Assembly (NCBI RefSeq): GCF_009730915.1
Contig: NC_052484.1
Location: forward strand, 3,066,054-3,130,053
Origin: Dioscorea cayenensis subsp. rotundata
Lineage: Eukaryota; Streptophyta; Magnoliopsida; Dioscoreales; Dioscoreaceae
DNA: 64,000 bases
Direction of reading: 5' to 3'
Shown here: piece by piece, positions 23,246 to 36,336 of the stretch
How the letters are laid out: the number at the start of each line of letters is the position of its first letter
How positions within the stretch are numbered: position 1 is the stretch's first letter
The notes under the pieces: generated by a model
The model's database searches: none
The model's input: the letters and a program-made list of their open reading frames with translations, nothing else
Told to the model about the DNA's origin: nothing
Program-made: the position numbers and the translations under genes

Positions 23246-23897
23246 AAAATAGTAAAATAAAAGGGTACAAAATGGAATAGCTTCACTTCATTCATGGTTG
23301 GCATTATGGATGTCCATCAGAAATAGTTGTGTTCAACATCATTATCCATGGAAACATGAAGGTTGGGGTCGATCAGAGTTATTAATGATGTGTTTTTGAG
23401 AGATAAATTGGATTTGAGAGTTTTTTCGGCATTATTCTTTGATAAGTCAACCAGTAAAAGAATAATGTATTTGTTAATATTTTTTTATTTTTTTTAATTA
23501 AGTCATGTGAAGTTGTTATTTGATAATCATTTATAATATCGAACATGTGCTTTATCAAACTCTTTCAGCTAAAAAAAATAAACTCTATATAATTTTTTTT
23601 TTAAAAAATAGCAATACATATGGATAAAAGCAACCTTAACACCCTTCGTTCTCTTGCTTTTACACTCTCTCTTTCTTTTTGTATTTTTTCCCTAAACAAT
23701 TTCTATATATATTATCTTTAAAAGGAGGAAAAATATATTAAAGTAAATAATAAACAAATACCAATATATATATATATATGGGGAAAACCAATCATAACTG
23801 CCTTCTTACTGTCTGTATATCTTATATAATTGTAAAACTGTATAGCATGTATATGTTTGGAGTACTATTGGTATTGTTTTGGAAAAATTAAATGTTT

Positions 23898-23935
<38 letters not shown>

Positions 23936-24324
23936 GTTCAATACAGAAATAATTATTATATATAATATATAATACTATATATTGTAATATATGGAATGTT
24001 GGAGCTTTTCAAATTATTAATTATTATTTGATATATTGTGTTGTTTCAAATACATGCATATGTGTGTTTCTTCTAAAATATGTATTATTTGTTATTATAT
24101 ATGGTAATATATATTAAGGAAAAAAACACAAACGATATCTTAAGTAGAAATTACACTTCTTTGGGAGTGTTTGAGTTGCTCAGAGTTTCAATTAGTTTTG
24201 ATGACACTTCTTCATAACATAGGTAGTAGTCCTGTTATTCTAGTAGAATTTTTAACACATTAGCAACAATTATCAAGAAACTAATAATTAGTAAAAAAAA
24301 TTTCAAAAAAATTGTAAACATTAC
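23246..24324. other. Gene-free AT-rich stretch
   Basis: It holds simple AT repeats (23763-23780, 23905-23931) and no recognisable gene. It lies downstream of the minus-strand LOG pseudogene. Confidence 0.5.
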
Positions 24325-25485
24325 CTCGAGTTTCTCAATTAGCTCCTTTGCATTTGAATCAAAGACAAAGATATGTTGTGCATTTTATTTTATGAAACCT
24401 TCCCCTACAGCTTGCTCAATGAAGGACAGTAATGAGTTGTAGTATCCATCAATGTTCAGCAATCCGATCTGAAACAAAGAATAATTTATTCATTTTTTTT
24501 TTTTGTAATTTTCATTGTGTAATGTATAATTTGAATCAAAATACAGGCTTGCCATGTATCCATAATTGTGCCCAGCTAAGTACTTCAAAAAATTCCTCAA
24601 GAGTCCCATAACCTCCTGCATAATAATTAAACTCAACATAGATGTTTTTTTTTTTTACTTTTAGTTATTTATTTAAAAAAAACCATAATAGTTATCCAAG
24701 AGTAATAACAAAATGAAGCATTGCATAGTGAACAACTTTTTTTTTCATTTTTTGTGATCCAAATTAGGGAAAAAGGTTGATTTATGTTCAATATTGATTG
24801 GTAGGTAGTACAGGCTATACACTAACTAGGCATAGCAATAAAGGCATCAGTATGTAGGCTCATCTCTGCTTTCCTCTTGTGCATATTTTCAACTGGTTTT
24901 ATTTCTCCTATAATGACACCAATGATCTGCTATAAAAAACAACATATAAAAAAAACACATAATGTATTGATTGTAGTTTTTTTTTTTTTGTTTAAAATTA
25001 TTCCATACCTCTTTATCCATTAAAGCTTTGGGAATAACTCTGAGTAGATGGATAAAAGAATTGGTTAATATGTTTAGAAGTTTTTTATTAACTAAATGGA
25101 CTATGATTTTTTTTTTTTAATACAATGAATGTAAACCATACCCAAGCACATGCCTTCCACCATCCAAGACAGTTTGCGATATCAAGCCGATTAATCCGAT
25201 ATTACCTCCTCCATATACCAAATCAATGTTTCTCATTATCTGAAGGGCAAATATTCGTCAATTTATTTTTAATATTTTTATTTACAAATTTATTTTTCAA
25301 AACAATAACAGAGGAGAAAGACAGCAAGGAAGAGAGATTGATGCAAAGAAAAACTTAAATAAAGTAAAAGAAGAAGGCAAACCAGTTCTTTGTTAAGATT
25401 AATGGCATCATCTTGGTATTTCTTTTTCTTTCCTAGGCTACTACCACAAAAAAATACAAATTGTCTTGAATTTTGATGTAGTCAT
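24325..25485 (-). pseudogene. LOG: LOG (cytokinin riboside 5'-monophosphate phosphoribohydrolase) pseudogene
   Basis: LOG enzymes release active cytokinin bases from nucleotides in one step. Six exon-like blocks line up with the family in order: 25485-25383 (CGSSLGKKKKYQDDAINL), 25239-25142 ([17 protein letters not shown]), 25039-25009 (VIPKALMDKE), 24926-24827 (VENMHKRKAEMSLHTDAFIA), 24615-24545 ([18 protein letters not shown]), 24468-24325 ([20 protein letters not shown]). Splice sites are mostly GT-AG. There are three lesions. An extra T in the T run at 25448-25454 shifts the frame in the first block. The exon 4-5 junction gives PRGYGT where the conserved PGGYGT motif should be. TAA at 24387-24385 stops translation after EGFIK, about 25 codons early. 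It is a non-processed pseudogene, since introns remain. Confidence 0.88.
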
Positions 25486-26678
25486 TCTCTTTGTTTTTTT
25501 TCACTTTAATTACACTGCAAATTGTAGTAACTATATATCATACATTAAGTGCGAGAAATGAACAAGATAATAAGGAAGAATAGGTTAAAATTGGACGAAT
25601 GATATGCATTTTTTTTCCCTAACAAAACAGATGCTTGAACGCTTTGAAGAACATGGAAAATATATCTTAACAAAGATTGATGCTATTGTATACCATGTTA
25701 GATCTAGCAAAGTGATGTTGGAGTGTTGTTTGGGAATATTACTCTAGCTTTTATTGAGGGTGGTTGGGATAGCCATTACTACCTCACAAATGTATATATA
25801 TATATAGAGATAGCTGGTTTATCTTGTTCTTCTTTGGTTATTGTTATGTTTTTAAAATGAATTATATATATATATATATTTTAATTTTGTCAGAGATAGT
25901 GATCATGTCTTGTTAGATTTTCTTAAAAGAAGAGTAGATTTGCTTTATATTTTTTTACACTTTTTTATTAATAAATAAATCAATATGTTGTTAATTTTTT
26001 GTCTACTTCTTTACTTTTGGAAAGCATGATGATTGATCTACCATAAATAATTTTACTAATTTGCAAGTTTTAAATATATAATTATTAATAAATATTTAAA
26101 TATGACAAATTGATGTTGCATCATAGTTTGTCTATAAAATGACTTCAAAGCACTACAATACAACATTGTGAGGTTATTTTGAAATTATGAATACAATTGG
26201 ATGTCATGCAGTGTATAATTAAATTTAGCCACAACATTTCCTCACAGTTTTTCCACTTTCGCAAGGGTTTTACACATCTCCAGAGAACAATAATTCCAAT
26301 ACATAGTGCAAAAATGAAACACACTCATCTGTTTTCTTAAAAAAGATATTCCTTAGACGCTTGTATTTTTTTTAGATGTCATAAAGGGGTTGAGGGTTGA
26401 TTGTGATCCATGGTACCAATGAAAATTAAAATTTATATAATAAGAACATATTTCACCAAAATAAAAATAAAATAATAATAATAATTTTATTATAAAGCAA
26501 TCCATGAAGGGATCATACTTAATCTAAAATATTAGATATTGTGATCTTGACCCTTCCCAAATAAATAAATAATAGAAACTTCAAGTCTGAGATATTGATA
26601 CTCTAGATGCTTTCAAAGATAATCTCCATAATTAATTTATTATTAAGAAAGAGTTCTAAAAATGAATGCAAAAAATAG

Positions 26679-26679
<1 letters not shown>

Positions 26680-26751
<72 letters not shown>
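26680..26751. repeat. (AT)n microsatellite, ~70 bp
   Basis: An uninterrupted AT dinucleotide run of about 70 bp, the longest in the window. It is prone to length variation and assembly error. Confidence 0.97.
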
Positions 26752-26754
<3 letters not shown>

Positions 26755-27570
26755 TTGTGTTTGTTTTTCCTGGTTGAATTATTGTTGGTAGTCATCAATT
26801 TAGTATTTTGTAAGGTTTTTTTTAAAAAAATGTGAATTGAGATCAATTGAAGAATGGAAGTTGTGAAAAATGTTAGATGTGTAGATGTATGTAAATTAGT
26901 CAAAGAATTATCAGATATGATTTGATTTGTATAGTTTACAAATATTATCTCTATTTGATATGATTTGATAGACCTGTTAGCGTTTTTTCAATAATTTTTC
27001 ACAATTATTTTAAAAATATGGCTATAGTTTTGTTTTTTATTTTTTATTTTAAAACCAAATCATATTTGAAAAGTGTATTTTTCAAATAAATAACCAATAA
27101 GTTGTATAACTTTACATTAAAGTTTTATGTAAGGAAGGAAAATATAATTAAAAAAAATTCAGTAATTTTATATTGTTACGTCATATGAGAGTTCTATATA
27201 TATATATATATATATAATTTTTTTTTAAAAATTAATTGTTTATATATGATCAATGAGGTATATAGAGCTTTATCAAGCTTATGCATAAATGGAGCTGCTA
27301 CAATGAAAAATGGTGGCCCTATATTCATCATATTTAAGAGCACTATAATCAAAGGAAATTAAATCAATTTTCTCATATAAGTAAAAATTTTAAAACCACA
27401 AAAAAACCTTACCATTGGCGTGTATTTAGTAGTCATAACATTTTCAAAAAGCCTGATATTCGTTTTAATTTCCAACTTTTATTTTAGAAATAATTGCTAA
27501 AGCAATTTATTCATATTTTGAGAAGAAAAATATCTACAAAGGGAGAATGCTCAAATATATATTTTCATAG

Positions 27571-27621
<51 letters not shown>
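27571..27621. repeat. (TA)n microsatellite, ~50 bp
   Basis: An uninterrupted TA run of about 50 bp. Similar shorter runs occur at 18201-18220, 23905-23931 and 25863-25880. Confidence 0.97.
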
Positions 27622-27623
<2 letters not shown>

Positions 27624-30172
27624 GTTATTACTCAAATAAATAAAGGATGTAAATAAAATTGAAAAAATGAGGGCTTGGTTGCAAAAACATGGTAATAATT
27701 ACAAAGAAGAAGGAAACCGTTAGTGTACGGTAACGGCAGGGGAGGCATCATTCAGTGAAGGTTTCTTCCATTCTCATGGCTCTTTTAAGGGGCCACGCAT
27801 TGCGCTTTGTTTTCCCTTCCCTTCTTTCTTCTTCTTCTTCTTTACTTTCTCTTTCTCTTGTTGCTTTTTGTTCACGTTATTTCTTTCTCTCTCTCTAGGA
27901 ATCCAGAGAAAGGAACAATGCTGATGGAGTCTGTCTTTCAAACTAAGCAGATTTGTCAGTTGGAGAATAATAAATGGCAAAACTTGGTTCCGATCCCAAA
28001 AAATGAAGACCAATACCTATGTGACACTTGGTCTAGTGATAAGAATAGTTTTAATGTTAATTGTGTTTCTCTTTGAGTTTCAATGGTCCAAATCTCATTT
28101 GGAGAGGGGTTAATTGTGTTTCAATGTTCCAAATTTCATTTGAAGAGGGTTTGAGGGGTATTGAGTAATTTCATATGGTTCGTTAAACCAATCGTGAAGG
28201 TCCAAGTGTCAGCTGGAGAGGCTATGAGGAACTATTCACTAAGATTAACATATATTAAAACTGAATATAAAAATAAAATTAAACTATTTTCTAATTCTTT
28301 TACGGTTTTGAAAGAAAAATATTATTGATAATTATGTTATATTTTAATTTTTTTAAAAACACCATTGTTTCAAGTTTGAATAAAACATTTAATAATAATA
28401 TTTTAACCAATCCTATAATAGAACATGGAGTTTGTATTTTACTTTACTTTGTTCCAACTTAAAAATTGGAGAGTAATATCTCATAGCTTATCAAAAAAAT
28501 ATATAAATCATTTTAAAACCATAACTCATTTTTTTGTAAAATAAACATCTTATATGCTTTATGGGTTAAAATAAATATTTTATATATACTTTATTACGAT
28601 GGATATAACACAATTATTTGTATAGTTTACTGGTTAAGTTAAACATTTTTATATATTATAATTTTTTTATTACTATTTTTAATTAATATTTTCATCCACT
28701 TCATGTATTTTAACATGCACTTTAATAAATGTGTGTTCCTCCATAGAGATAGAACAATAGTGCTGGAAGGGGTGATGCCACTCTCTTGGCATGCAACCAT
28801 TTCCTCCATCTCCCGCCTTGCTTCTTGATTATGTTCCTCCTTTCTCAAATTCAGAACCACAGTTGTGTTATTTTATTCAATTTTTGTTTGTTTATAGTCC
28901 TCAATTCCATTTTTCATTCAAATTTCATTTTATTTTCATCTTCATCTTAGAATGGGAAAGAAACATTGCATTATTTTTACTTGAAAGCATCCCTCAAAAC
29001 ATAGTTGAAGAAATCATTACATCTGTAGCTTTAATCTCTTCTAAATCTCTTTGGGATCTCAAAATTTTTGCATGAGTTTTTTTGTATAAAAATAAATGGC
29101 ATGAAATTCTGACATGAGAATGTTGAATATGGTTACTAATGGAAAATCTGATAATGTCTCAAAACAAACAAAAAAATAAAAAAAATCAAGTAATGTCATC
29201 ATAAATAATACCGACATTATGCAACAAAATTCTTTAGGGATATAGCATGAAGTACATAAGGTAAATAGACCAAAAAAGAGAAATTGAAGTGTGAGAACCA
29301 CTTATGTGGGAGAAAAACTATAGGTAAAATTTATAATAAATGGTTAGTGAAGATGCATTACAAAGAGAGTTTTACAATAAAGTTTGTAAATAGAAATATA
29401 AATTTAATTTGTTCTCATAACTCATGAAATTGTTGTAAATATATATAATATAATACCGTAAAAAAGGACTTTCCTATCACCTCTTTGTGTTTAGACATAA
29501 TCAACAAATTTTTTTACTCATTCACACTAATATATATTTATATATATATATATATATAAAGTTTAAATGAAAAAAAAAAATTAAATCTCATATCACTGTC
29601 TTTTATCATCATATGAGTACAAAAAGTTTGGTTTCATGCACATCCGAAGTAATGTTTTTCATAATGAGACTTTTTCTAACTTTTGTCATCGATGTTTATC
29701 TAGCATTATGTTCCCTTCATTCACATGGAAGGAATTTTCATTTCAATTTAGGAAATTGTTTCCAAACATTTTATTTCTCTTTAACTTTTTTTATCAGTGT
29801 TAATGTTAATCTAACACTATGTTATCATGATTGTTAAGGTTAAATATAATTTACTGAATCTTGTGAAAGTTATTATTTTGCAATAATCATTTATGGTTTG
29901 ATTTTTTTAATAATGGAATCCGATAATATCATTTACTTAGCAATAGTCAAATGTTGTGATGTTAAAGATAGACTAGATGTATGCATGTTGTTATTCATTA
30001 AATATGCATGTAGCATGGTTAAGAATAGCATATTGATGCACTTATATACTCTTTGTTATCTTCACTATCCTCATTATATTAGCTGGACACATACAATCCA
30101 TGTATGTGAAAGAAAGTTAATAATCATGTCTATAAAACGATGAATTGTTTCAATTTTGTCTTGTTTCCATGG

Positions 30173-30177
<5 letters not shown>

Positions 30178-30220
<43 letters not shown>
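30178..30220. repeat. (TA)n microsatellite
   Basis: An uninterrupted TA run of about 42 bp. Confidence 0.95.
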
Positions 30221-30222
<2 letters not shown>

Positions 30223-30517
30223 CTTTTTTGAGAAAAAAAAAATCAACCTAAACTGAAGAGTCAAACACTCAACTAATAAAAACTTGCAAATAGCTTTGAA
30301 CATAAAATTAAATATAAAGTTACATTAATTTTTTAAAACATTTATGAAATAAACACTATTGAATTTAATTTTTGCCCCTTGTAGTCATTTTTTTCTTAAA
30401 GTTCAATCTCTTTTCTATTTTAAAATATTTTATTGCCACTTTTTTTAACTTTTGAGTTTTTGACCCAACACACCCACTTATTTCAAAATGCACTTATTCT
30501 ATGGTTGTTTGAGAGCC

Positions 30518-30518
<1 letters not shown>

Positions 30519-30573
<55 letters not shown>
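30519..30573. repeat. (TTA)n microsatellite
   Basis: About 18 perfect copies of TTA, ending 29 bp before a hAT MITE. Confidence 0.96.
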
Positions 30574-30601
30574 TGTTCTACATATACAACACTTTCACAA
30601 T

Positions 30602-31160
30602 TAGGATGGCAATAATTTGTTCAGGTTCGCCAGATGTGATACACATCCATACCCCAACGGTCTACATAATGGAATGATACAGGGACTCAGGCCTGCATGC
30701 CCTAATATAGGCTAGGTCTGAACATAGTTTGATTGCCAAGATTTAAATCTAGGCCAAGTTTGGCAAAAGAAATTTGGGCCGCAATTTAAGCCCAATTGCT
30801 TAAACCCAATCTTCAAAAAAATTCAAACTTTAGGGTTTTTTATTAAGACTTGGACTCTTGTATGTTGTAATTTAGATTTTGAATTGTTTATGTATTTTTA
30901 TTTTTAAAATTTATTTTTTGCATATAGATTAAAATTATTTTTGTATAGTTTGATATTTGAATAAAGTTAAATGCAGTATATAGGATTCAAACAAAATTCG
31001 AATATTTGGACAACTTGGTTTTTAAAAAAAAATTGGGTTCTAGACAAGCTAGGTTTGTCTGATTTTAAAACCAGGCCAGATCCAGACAATAAATTTACCT
31101 ATTTATAATAGTAGTTATTCATACTCCGTTTTGTCCAAACTAGAATTTTTGCCGCCCCTA
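30602..31160. mobile_element. hAT-type non-autonomous element with 8-bp duplication
   Basis: The left end TAGGATGGCAATAATTTG and the inverted right end, which reads TAGGGGCGGCAAAAATTC on the complement, are flanked by a perfect 8-bp duplication TTCACAAT (30594-30601 and 31161-31168). The TAGGGRTGGCAA-like end and 8-bp duplication identify the hAT superfamily. The 559-bp body has no coding potential. Confidence 0.92.
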
Positions 31161-31330
31161 TTCACAATGCACAATCTTGCTTTATATCAAGGCCACTGCT
31201 AGACATAGGTGATTAAGGTCTATGCTGAGGACCCCAAGATTTCTTAGAGCCTCATAATTTTTTTTTCAAAAAATTATATTTAAAGTTTATATTCGTTAGT
31301 ATTTTATCCATGAAACTATATTGTTAACAT

Positions 31331-31999
31331 AGTGTTTGGATTAAAAAAAAATAGAAGGAAAAGCAGAGTAAAGGAAAGGGAGGGAAAGAAAGAGATAGCA
31401 AGGGAAAGGAAAGGAACAGAATGGTCAAGCTCTTGTTTGGATAGTCAATTTTATGGAGGGAAAGGAAAGAATGGTTGTTTGATAAATCTTACTTGGTTAA
31501 GGAGGGGGAAGGAAAGGAAAGGGTTTAGAATAATATGATTTACCAATTATGCCTTTACCAAAAAAAATAAAAAACACAAGATCAAATCAATGTAATATAT
31601 GTGGAATTAACAACAATGATCCAATAAAGATTCGAAAATAAGTTGCAAGAATCTTACTTTTAGACAAGATTATTAGTGCCGGGTGAACCCTTGCTTACAA
31701 AAAAATTAGATTGGAAAAAGTGAAAAAAAATACTTTATAAAGTGTTATGTAATTAATTAAAAAAATAGTGGGTATTAAGTTTTTTAAAAAATTATAAAAT
31801 TTCTAGGAGGTTATCCCTCCCTGCTTATCCCAAATCGGGGGGGTCAAGAAAACTGAAATTTCGGAGGGTCAGAGTTAACCCTTAATTTTCCTTTATTAAA
31901 TTAAACAAGTTTATTCAAACAAGGGAAAGGCTAACTCTAATCCTCCGAAACCTTCCATTTTCTTTACTTTCATTTCTTGGCCCTCAAATCCAAACATAT
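31331..31999. mobile_element. Probable TIR element with GGAAAGGAAAGG arms
   Basis: The left end GTGTTTGGATT followed by GGAAAGGGAGGGAAAG is mirrored at the right by TTTCTTTACTTTCATTTC and AATCCAAACAT. The flanking CAT (31328-31330 and 32000-32002) may be a 3-bp duplication, but it is short and could be chance. A second right-facing GGAAAGGAAAGG block lies at 31457-31525. No coding capacity is seen. Confidence 0.45.
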
Positions 32000-32039
32000 C
32001 ATAAGAATATTGACATTTTTTTTCTAAAATATATATTAA

Positions 32040-33500
32040 ATTGAATAAATTTTACATGTAATTACATATAAGTCCCTCTATAGTTTGCACATGCCCTAAA
32101 AACCCCTTGAAGTTTGGTTATCCCTCAGAAGTCCCTCTTTTTCAATAAAATCTCCATCAAGTCCAAATGCCAGTAATAGAGGTTACTGTACAGTTAAGTG
32201 GGCATGGAAATGACCTATTTGCCCTTTGTTCATCTTCATCCTCCGTCTCTCTCTCCTCCTCCTCCCACCTCTCTCCATTAATGTCGAAACCATTTGCTAG
32301 TATTTGATTGTCTGAGTGGGATTTGTGTGGATGAGAACTTATTTGTTCGCTCAAGTTTTGATGCTTGTGAGGAAGGAGAGGAAGCATGTGAATGCTGTTA
32401 ATGAGGTGAGTCTGGATTTCAATGCTTTGATTTGGTTATTTTTTTATAATATTAATTTTGAAAACTTGCTGGTATTTGACTATCTGAGTGAATCGAATTT
32501 TGTGTATGTTTCTCTTAGTTTTGTTTGCACATGCTTGTGTATGTGTGGCCTCCTGAGTGGCCAAAGATAATATCTTGAGATATTTGACATTATGCAGAAT
32601 CACAATAGATCCAAGTGTCTAGTTCATTTAGATGCTAGGTTCTTATGGCATGCTGATGCTGGGGTAGTGTAATCAAATATTTTTCATCGACGACTTTCTT
32701 CTAGAGACGTTGCCAACTGGAGTTCTCTTCGCACTCTCGGCTTTTGACCGAAGTTCCCACAAACTCATGTGCCTTCTTGCAAGCCAAAAACCAAGCGAAA
32801 AGGTAAGGAGAAGTTGCCTGAGTTTCTGTAGATTGTTATTGTGTACTTTTCGTGTGTAATTTTTTGGATTTCCTGTATAGAATCCAATTTTCGGTGGTTT
32901 TACAATGATAATGGGTTTCAAGCTTTCAGTGTAATATACATTTTTTCCTGTGCAAAATATCCACTTTTTGTGTATTATCTGAAGTTCACATATTTCGCCC
33001 ACAACAACTTCCCATGCGGTGAGGACCATGAATTGTAGCAGCCGTCTTTCGTCTTTGAAACGAGCCACAGCACAGAATGTTTCCATAATGACTAACACCT
33101 GCATAAACATTGGAGAAACCTATCCATTAAAAAATGGCTAAACTGAACTACAACCCCGACAAAACTGAACAACATGAATGGAGATGTTGCTTACTTGAAC
33201 AACAGAAACAAGGAGGCAAAGAAGAAAAATAAGAAACAGAGGATGAAGATGAAGATGAAGTACAGTGAAAGAGGATGAAGATGAAGTCTTCTGCCATTAC
33301 CTACCATAAGCTGATGTGATTAGGCGGGAGGAAAAGAGAGGGGCATTTCTGCCATTAGACATAAAATCGTCTAACAGGTGCCATGGCAGGGACTCAAAAA
33401 GAATCTAGGTAAAAAAGAGGGACTATATGGGAAGTGCAAATATCAGAAGGACTGCAGAGGAAAACTGAAACTTTCAAAGGATTTTTAAATAATTTCCCTA
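32040..33500. mobile_element. Unclassified repeat with loosely inverted ends
   Basis: The left part repeats AAGTCCCTC and AGTCCCTCTTTTT. The right part carries the inverted sense AAAAAGAGGGACTATATGGG and GAAGTGCAAATATCAGAAGG. An open frame of 145 codons on the minus strand (33110-32673) has no recognisable domain. The ends suggest an old Mutator-like element, but I found no duplication. Confidence 0.35.
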
Positions 33501-33595
33501 AATTTTATCTTATTTATGAGACAAGGGCACATAATTTCTTGGGACAGGCACAATTCATGATTTTTTTTCAAAAAATTTATATTTAAAATTCCATC

Positions 33596-33641
<46 letters not shown>

Positions 33642-34789
33642 TTTGCTTGTTATTTTATTTTTTTTTTACTTTTACATGATCATGTAGGACAGTCAGTCCT
33701 CCGAAAGTGGTACAGTGCTTCCAAATAAATAAAGTCCAATTGGGGGAGAGGGGATAGGATTTTTTTTTAAATTTTTTAAGGAGAGCTAAACAAATCATTA
33801 TAAATTATAGTGAAACTAGTAAAAAGCCAAATAATAGAATTTTCACAAAATTTTTCTAAAAATATAAAATTTTCACCATATATCCTAATTTATAAAAAAA
33901 ACACAGAGGGATTCGTAAAAAAATCCATATAAAAATATAATTTTATAAAAAGAAGTAAAATTTTGTAAAGACTATATATATTTATTTAAATATATAAAAA
34001 CCTAGAGAGAGGAGGTTTGTTAGGGGAAGGGGGAGGGTGGTTGTGGGGAGAAGATTTTCAGAAGGGGGGTACCTTCACCCACGCTTGGCTCTACCTCTAG
34101 CTATATATTATACCTTCTCTTTTAGTCTCATACATTTCATTAAAAAAATTTAAAATAAAAAATCAAGGGAAATTAATGAAAGAAATAATCACTATCTCTA
34201 ATTCTCCCTAATATTTTCCCTGTTGTTACACTTATACCTTCTTAAAAAAAAAAAAAATTCTACTCCTATTTTTTTATCTTATCACTTGAGATATTTTTTC
34301 ACAATAGTAAATAAAAAAATAGTTATCTTTAGATGCACCATCTAAACATATCCACTTTTCTCTTATTGTTAAAGTTGTACCACCTATATTAACGACACCT
34401 TAATGTATAATGTATTGGCATTGAAATCAACTTTTTTCTATGAATGTGAAACATTGATTTTGTCATTCCATAATTGATTTAACTTTAATTTTTAAAAAAA
34501 TAAAGATTCTCTCGTCATTGTACTTGAATATTTTTTAATAATAAAAAAAACAATCTCTAGAACCAACCAAAAAAATAAATCTAACCAATACAAATTCCAC
34601 ATTAGGCTGATAATCAATGCTAATTCATTCCAAAATTTCATGTCATGTCTTTGAAAAAGTCAAGAACGAAACTATTAAGAATAAGATAATCATACCCTTT
34701 TATTTTAAGAATTTAAAAAAAACCATAAAAAAACAATTTTGAAGGGAATTTAAGGTAATTAGACCTTATTATTTGTTTTTTGAGAAAAT
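33501..34789. other. AT-rich stretch without a gene
   Basis: It contains a (TA)n run at 33599-33639 and a purine-rich block at 34005-34065. Nothing coding is recognised. Confidence 0.5.
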
Positions 34790-34877
34790 GAAATGAAGTT
34801 TTTGATAAAATAAACCCTTTTTATTCAATATCCTTAGAAAGAACATTACATAAAATAGGAGGAGTAATGGACCACTC

Positions 34878-35276
34878 CTAGTAAACAGATTGTGAATTTA
34901 CCGCCCGTGCGAGACAATGGACTACAGAATTTGCTGACCGTCTGATGAACCTGAATTGCAAGGAAAGAAACTCCTTTAACAATACTTGACAATCACCTAC
35001 TATATCAAAGAAATATGAGCTTGTTCCTTGAGGTTGAGTGAGCATCTGAATGAGTTGTAGACAATCGGATTCAACAATAACATTTGTCAAACTGAAACTT
35101 TTCATCCAACTAAGGGCCTCCCGAAATTCGATAGCTTCGGCCAAAAGAGGATGTGTAATTCCAGGTATTGCAGCATGAACTGCATTCATGCACCCACCCA
35201 TATGATCATGTAACAGAAAGCCATATGTACTGTAGTTCTGGGATTCAAACACGGCTGCATCAACATTGCATTTCAA
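34878..35276 (-). pseudogene. LINE RNase H-like domain (RVT_3)
   Basis: An open stretch of 132 codons reads MKCNVDAAVFESQ, with GITHPLLAEAIEFREALSW, IVESDCLQLIQML and FRFIRRSANSVVHCLAR. The D-A-A, AEAxExREAL and ESDC motifs and the C-terminal HxLAR are those of plant LINE RNase H-like (RVT_3) domains. It is the 3'-most domain of the element and belongs to no independent gene. Confidence 0.8.
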
Positions 35277-35403
35277 CCACCCTTCTTCAGGCTTTTCCTA
35301 GCGTTGAAAAGCAACACATACGGGTCTAGGAACACATTGTGTAACACTACCTTGCGCCTCCTGCCATTGATGCAAGAACTGGCTAGCACCTTCCACTACA
35401 GAC

Positions 35404-35703
35404 TTAGTAGAAGGTTGGATATGTTGCCAAATTTTTTTCATTCCTGCTCTTCCATAGTCCCCATACTACCATGCATAACTGTTCGAGCTTCCCATTAGGT
35501 AGGCAATTCAGTGCCCCCATGAACCATTCCACAAAGGTATCAGTATTTGAAACCAAGTGCTGACCAAAAGCTTCTCTCCAACAACTTCTTGCAAAGGGAC
35601 ACTGCACCAATACATGAATCTCCAATTCATCCTCATACTGGCACAACGGACAAACATTCGCCATCTCGACATGCTTGATCTTCAGATTATGATATGTGGG
35701 CAA
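35404..35703 (-). pseudogene. LINE zf-RVT region
   Basis: A 99-codon frame with MANVCPLCQYEDELEIHVLV then CPFARSCW carries the C-x2-C ... H-x4-C pattern of the reverse-transcriptase-associated zinc finger (zf-RVT). It lies between the reverse transcriptase and RNase H parts, as in intact plant LINEs. Confidence 0.8.
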
Positions 35704-36336
35704 ACAAGAATGGAGAGCTCTCCATACACAGTTCTTGACTTTTGGAGGAACTCGGATGCTCCAAAATTATTTCCAATTCATCATTTGTACCATGGTGTTT
35801 CCCGTAGACACCCCTAAAGAGAGCTGATGATAATCACTCTTCACTATGTATAGCCCTAACTCCGTCTATCTCCAAGTCCAGCAATCGTCATAAGGGAAAT
35901 AACTACAGGGAATGGACATAATCAACTGTTGATCTCTCTCATTAAACATGTCTTGAATTAGATCAACGTCCCAGTGAGAACCCTCTCTAACCATTATGTC
36001 ATGCATAGTGCAAGAAGATAATTCTTCTGGCAATGATGTAGAAATGAAAGCGTTACACCTATCAGGAAGCCAAGGATCCTTGTTGATTGATATCTGTCTA
36101 CCATTTCCCACTTTCATAGATGCTCCAGACCGAATCAACTCTTGTCCTGCATGTAAGCTTCTCCATACATAGCTAGGATTGTTGCCCAATGTTGTAGTTA
36201 AAAAATCACCTCTGCCATAGTATTTTGCCTTAAGGACTTGAGATACCAACGCTTCTGGGTAGTGCAATAACCTCCATCCTTGTTTGGCTAGTAAGGCAAT
36301 GTTAAAAGAATGTAAATCCCCAAAGCCCAACCCTCC

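Larger units (their letters stand above)
25486..30601. other. Gene-poor AT-rich region with microsatellites
   Basis: No gene is recognised in 5.1 kb. A short frame from 27776 begins MALLRGHALRFVFPSLLSSS and could be a stray exon with an organelle-targeting look. A phrase near 28950-29070 (ESIPQNIVEEIITSVALISS) weakly recalls copia Gag. The unit TTTCAATGGTCCAAATCTCA is imperfectly repeated at about 28076-28220. Long TA runs interrupt the region. Confidence 0.4.

Noticed and set aside
26680..26903. A 74-codon minus-strand frame with an Ile-Tyr repeat
   Set aside because: It is a translation of the AT microsatellite.
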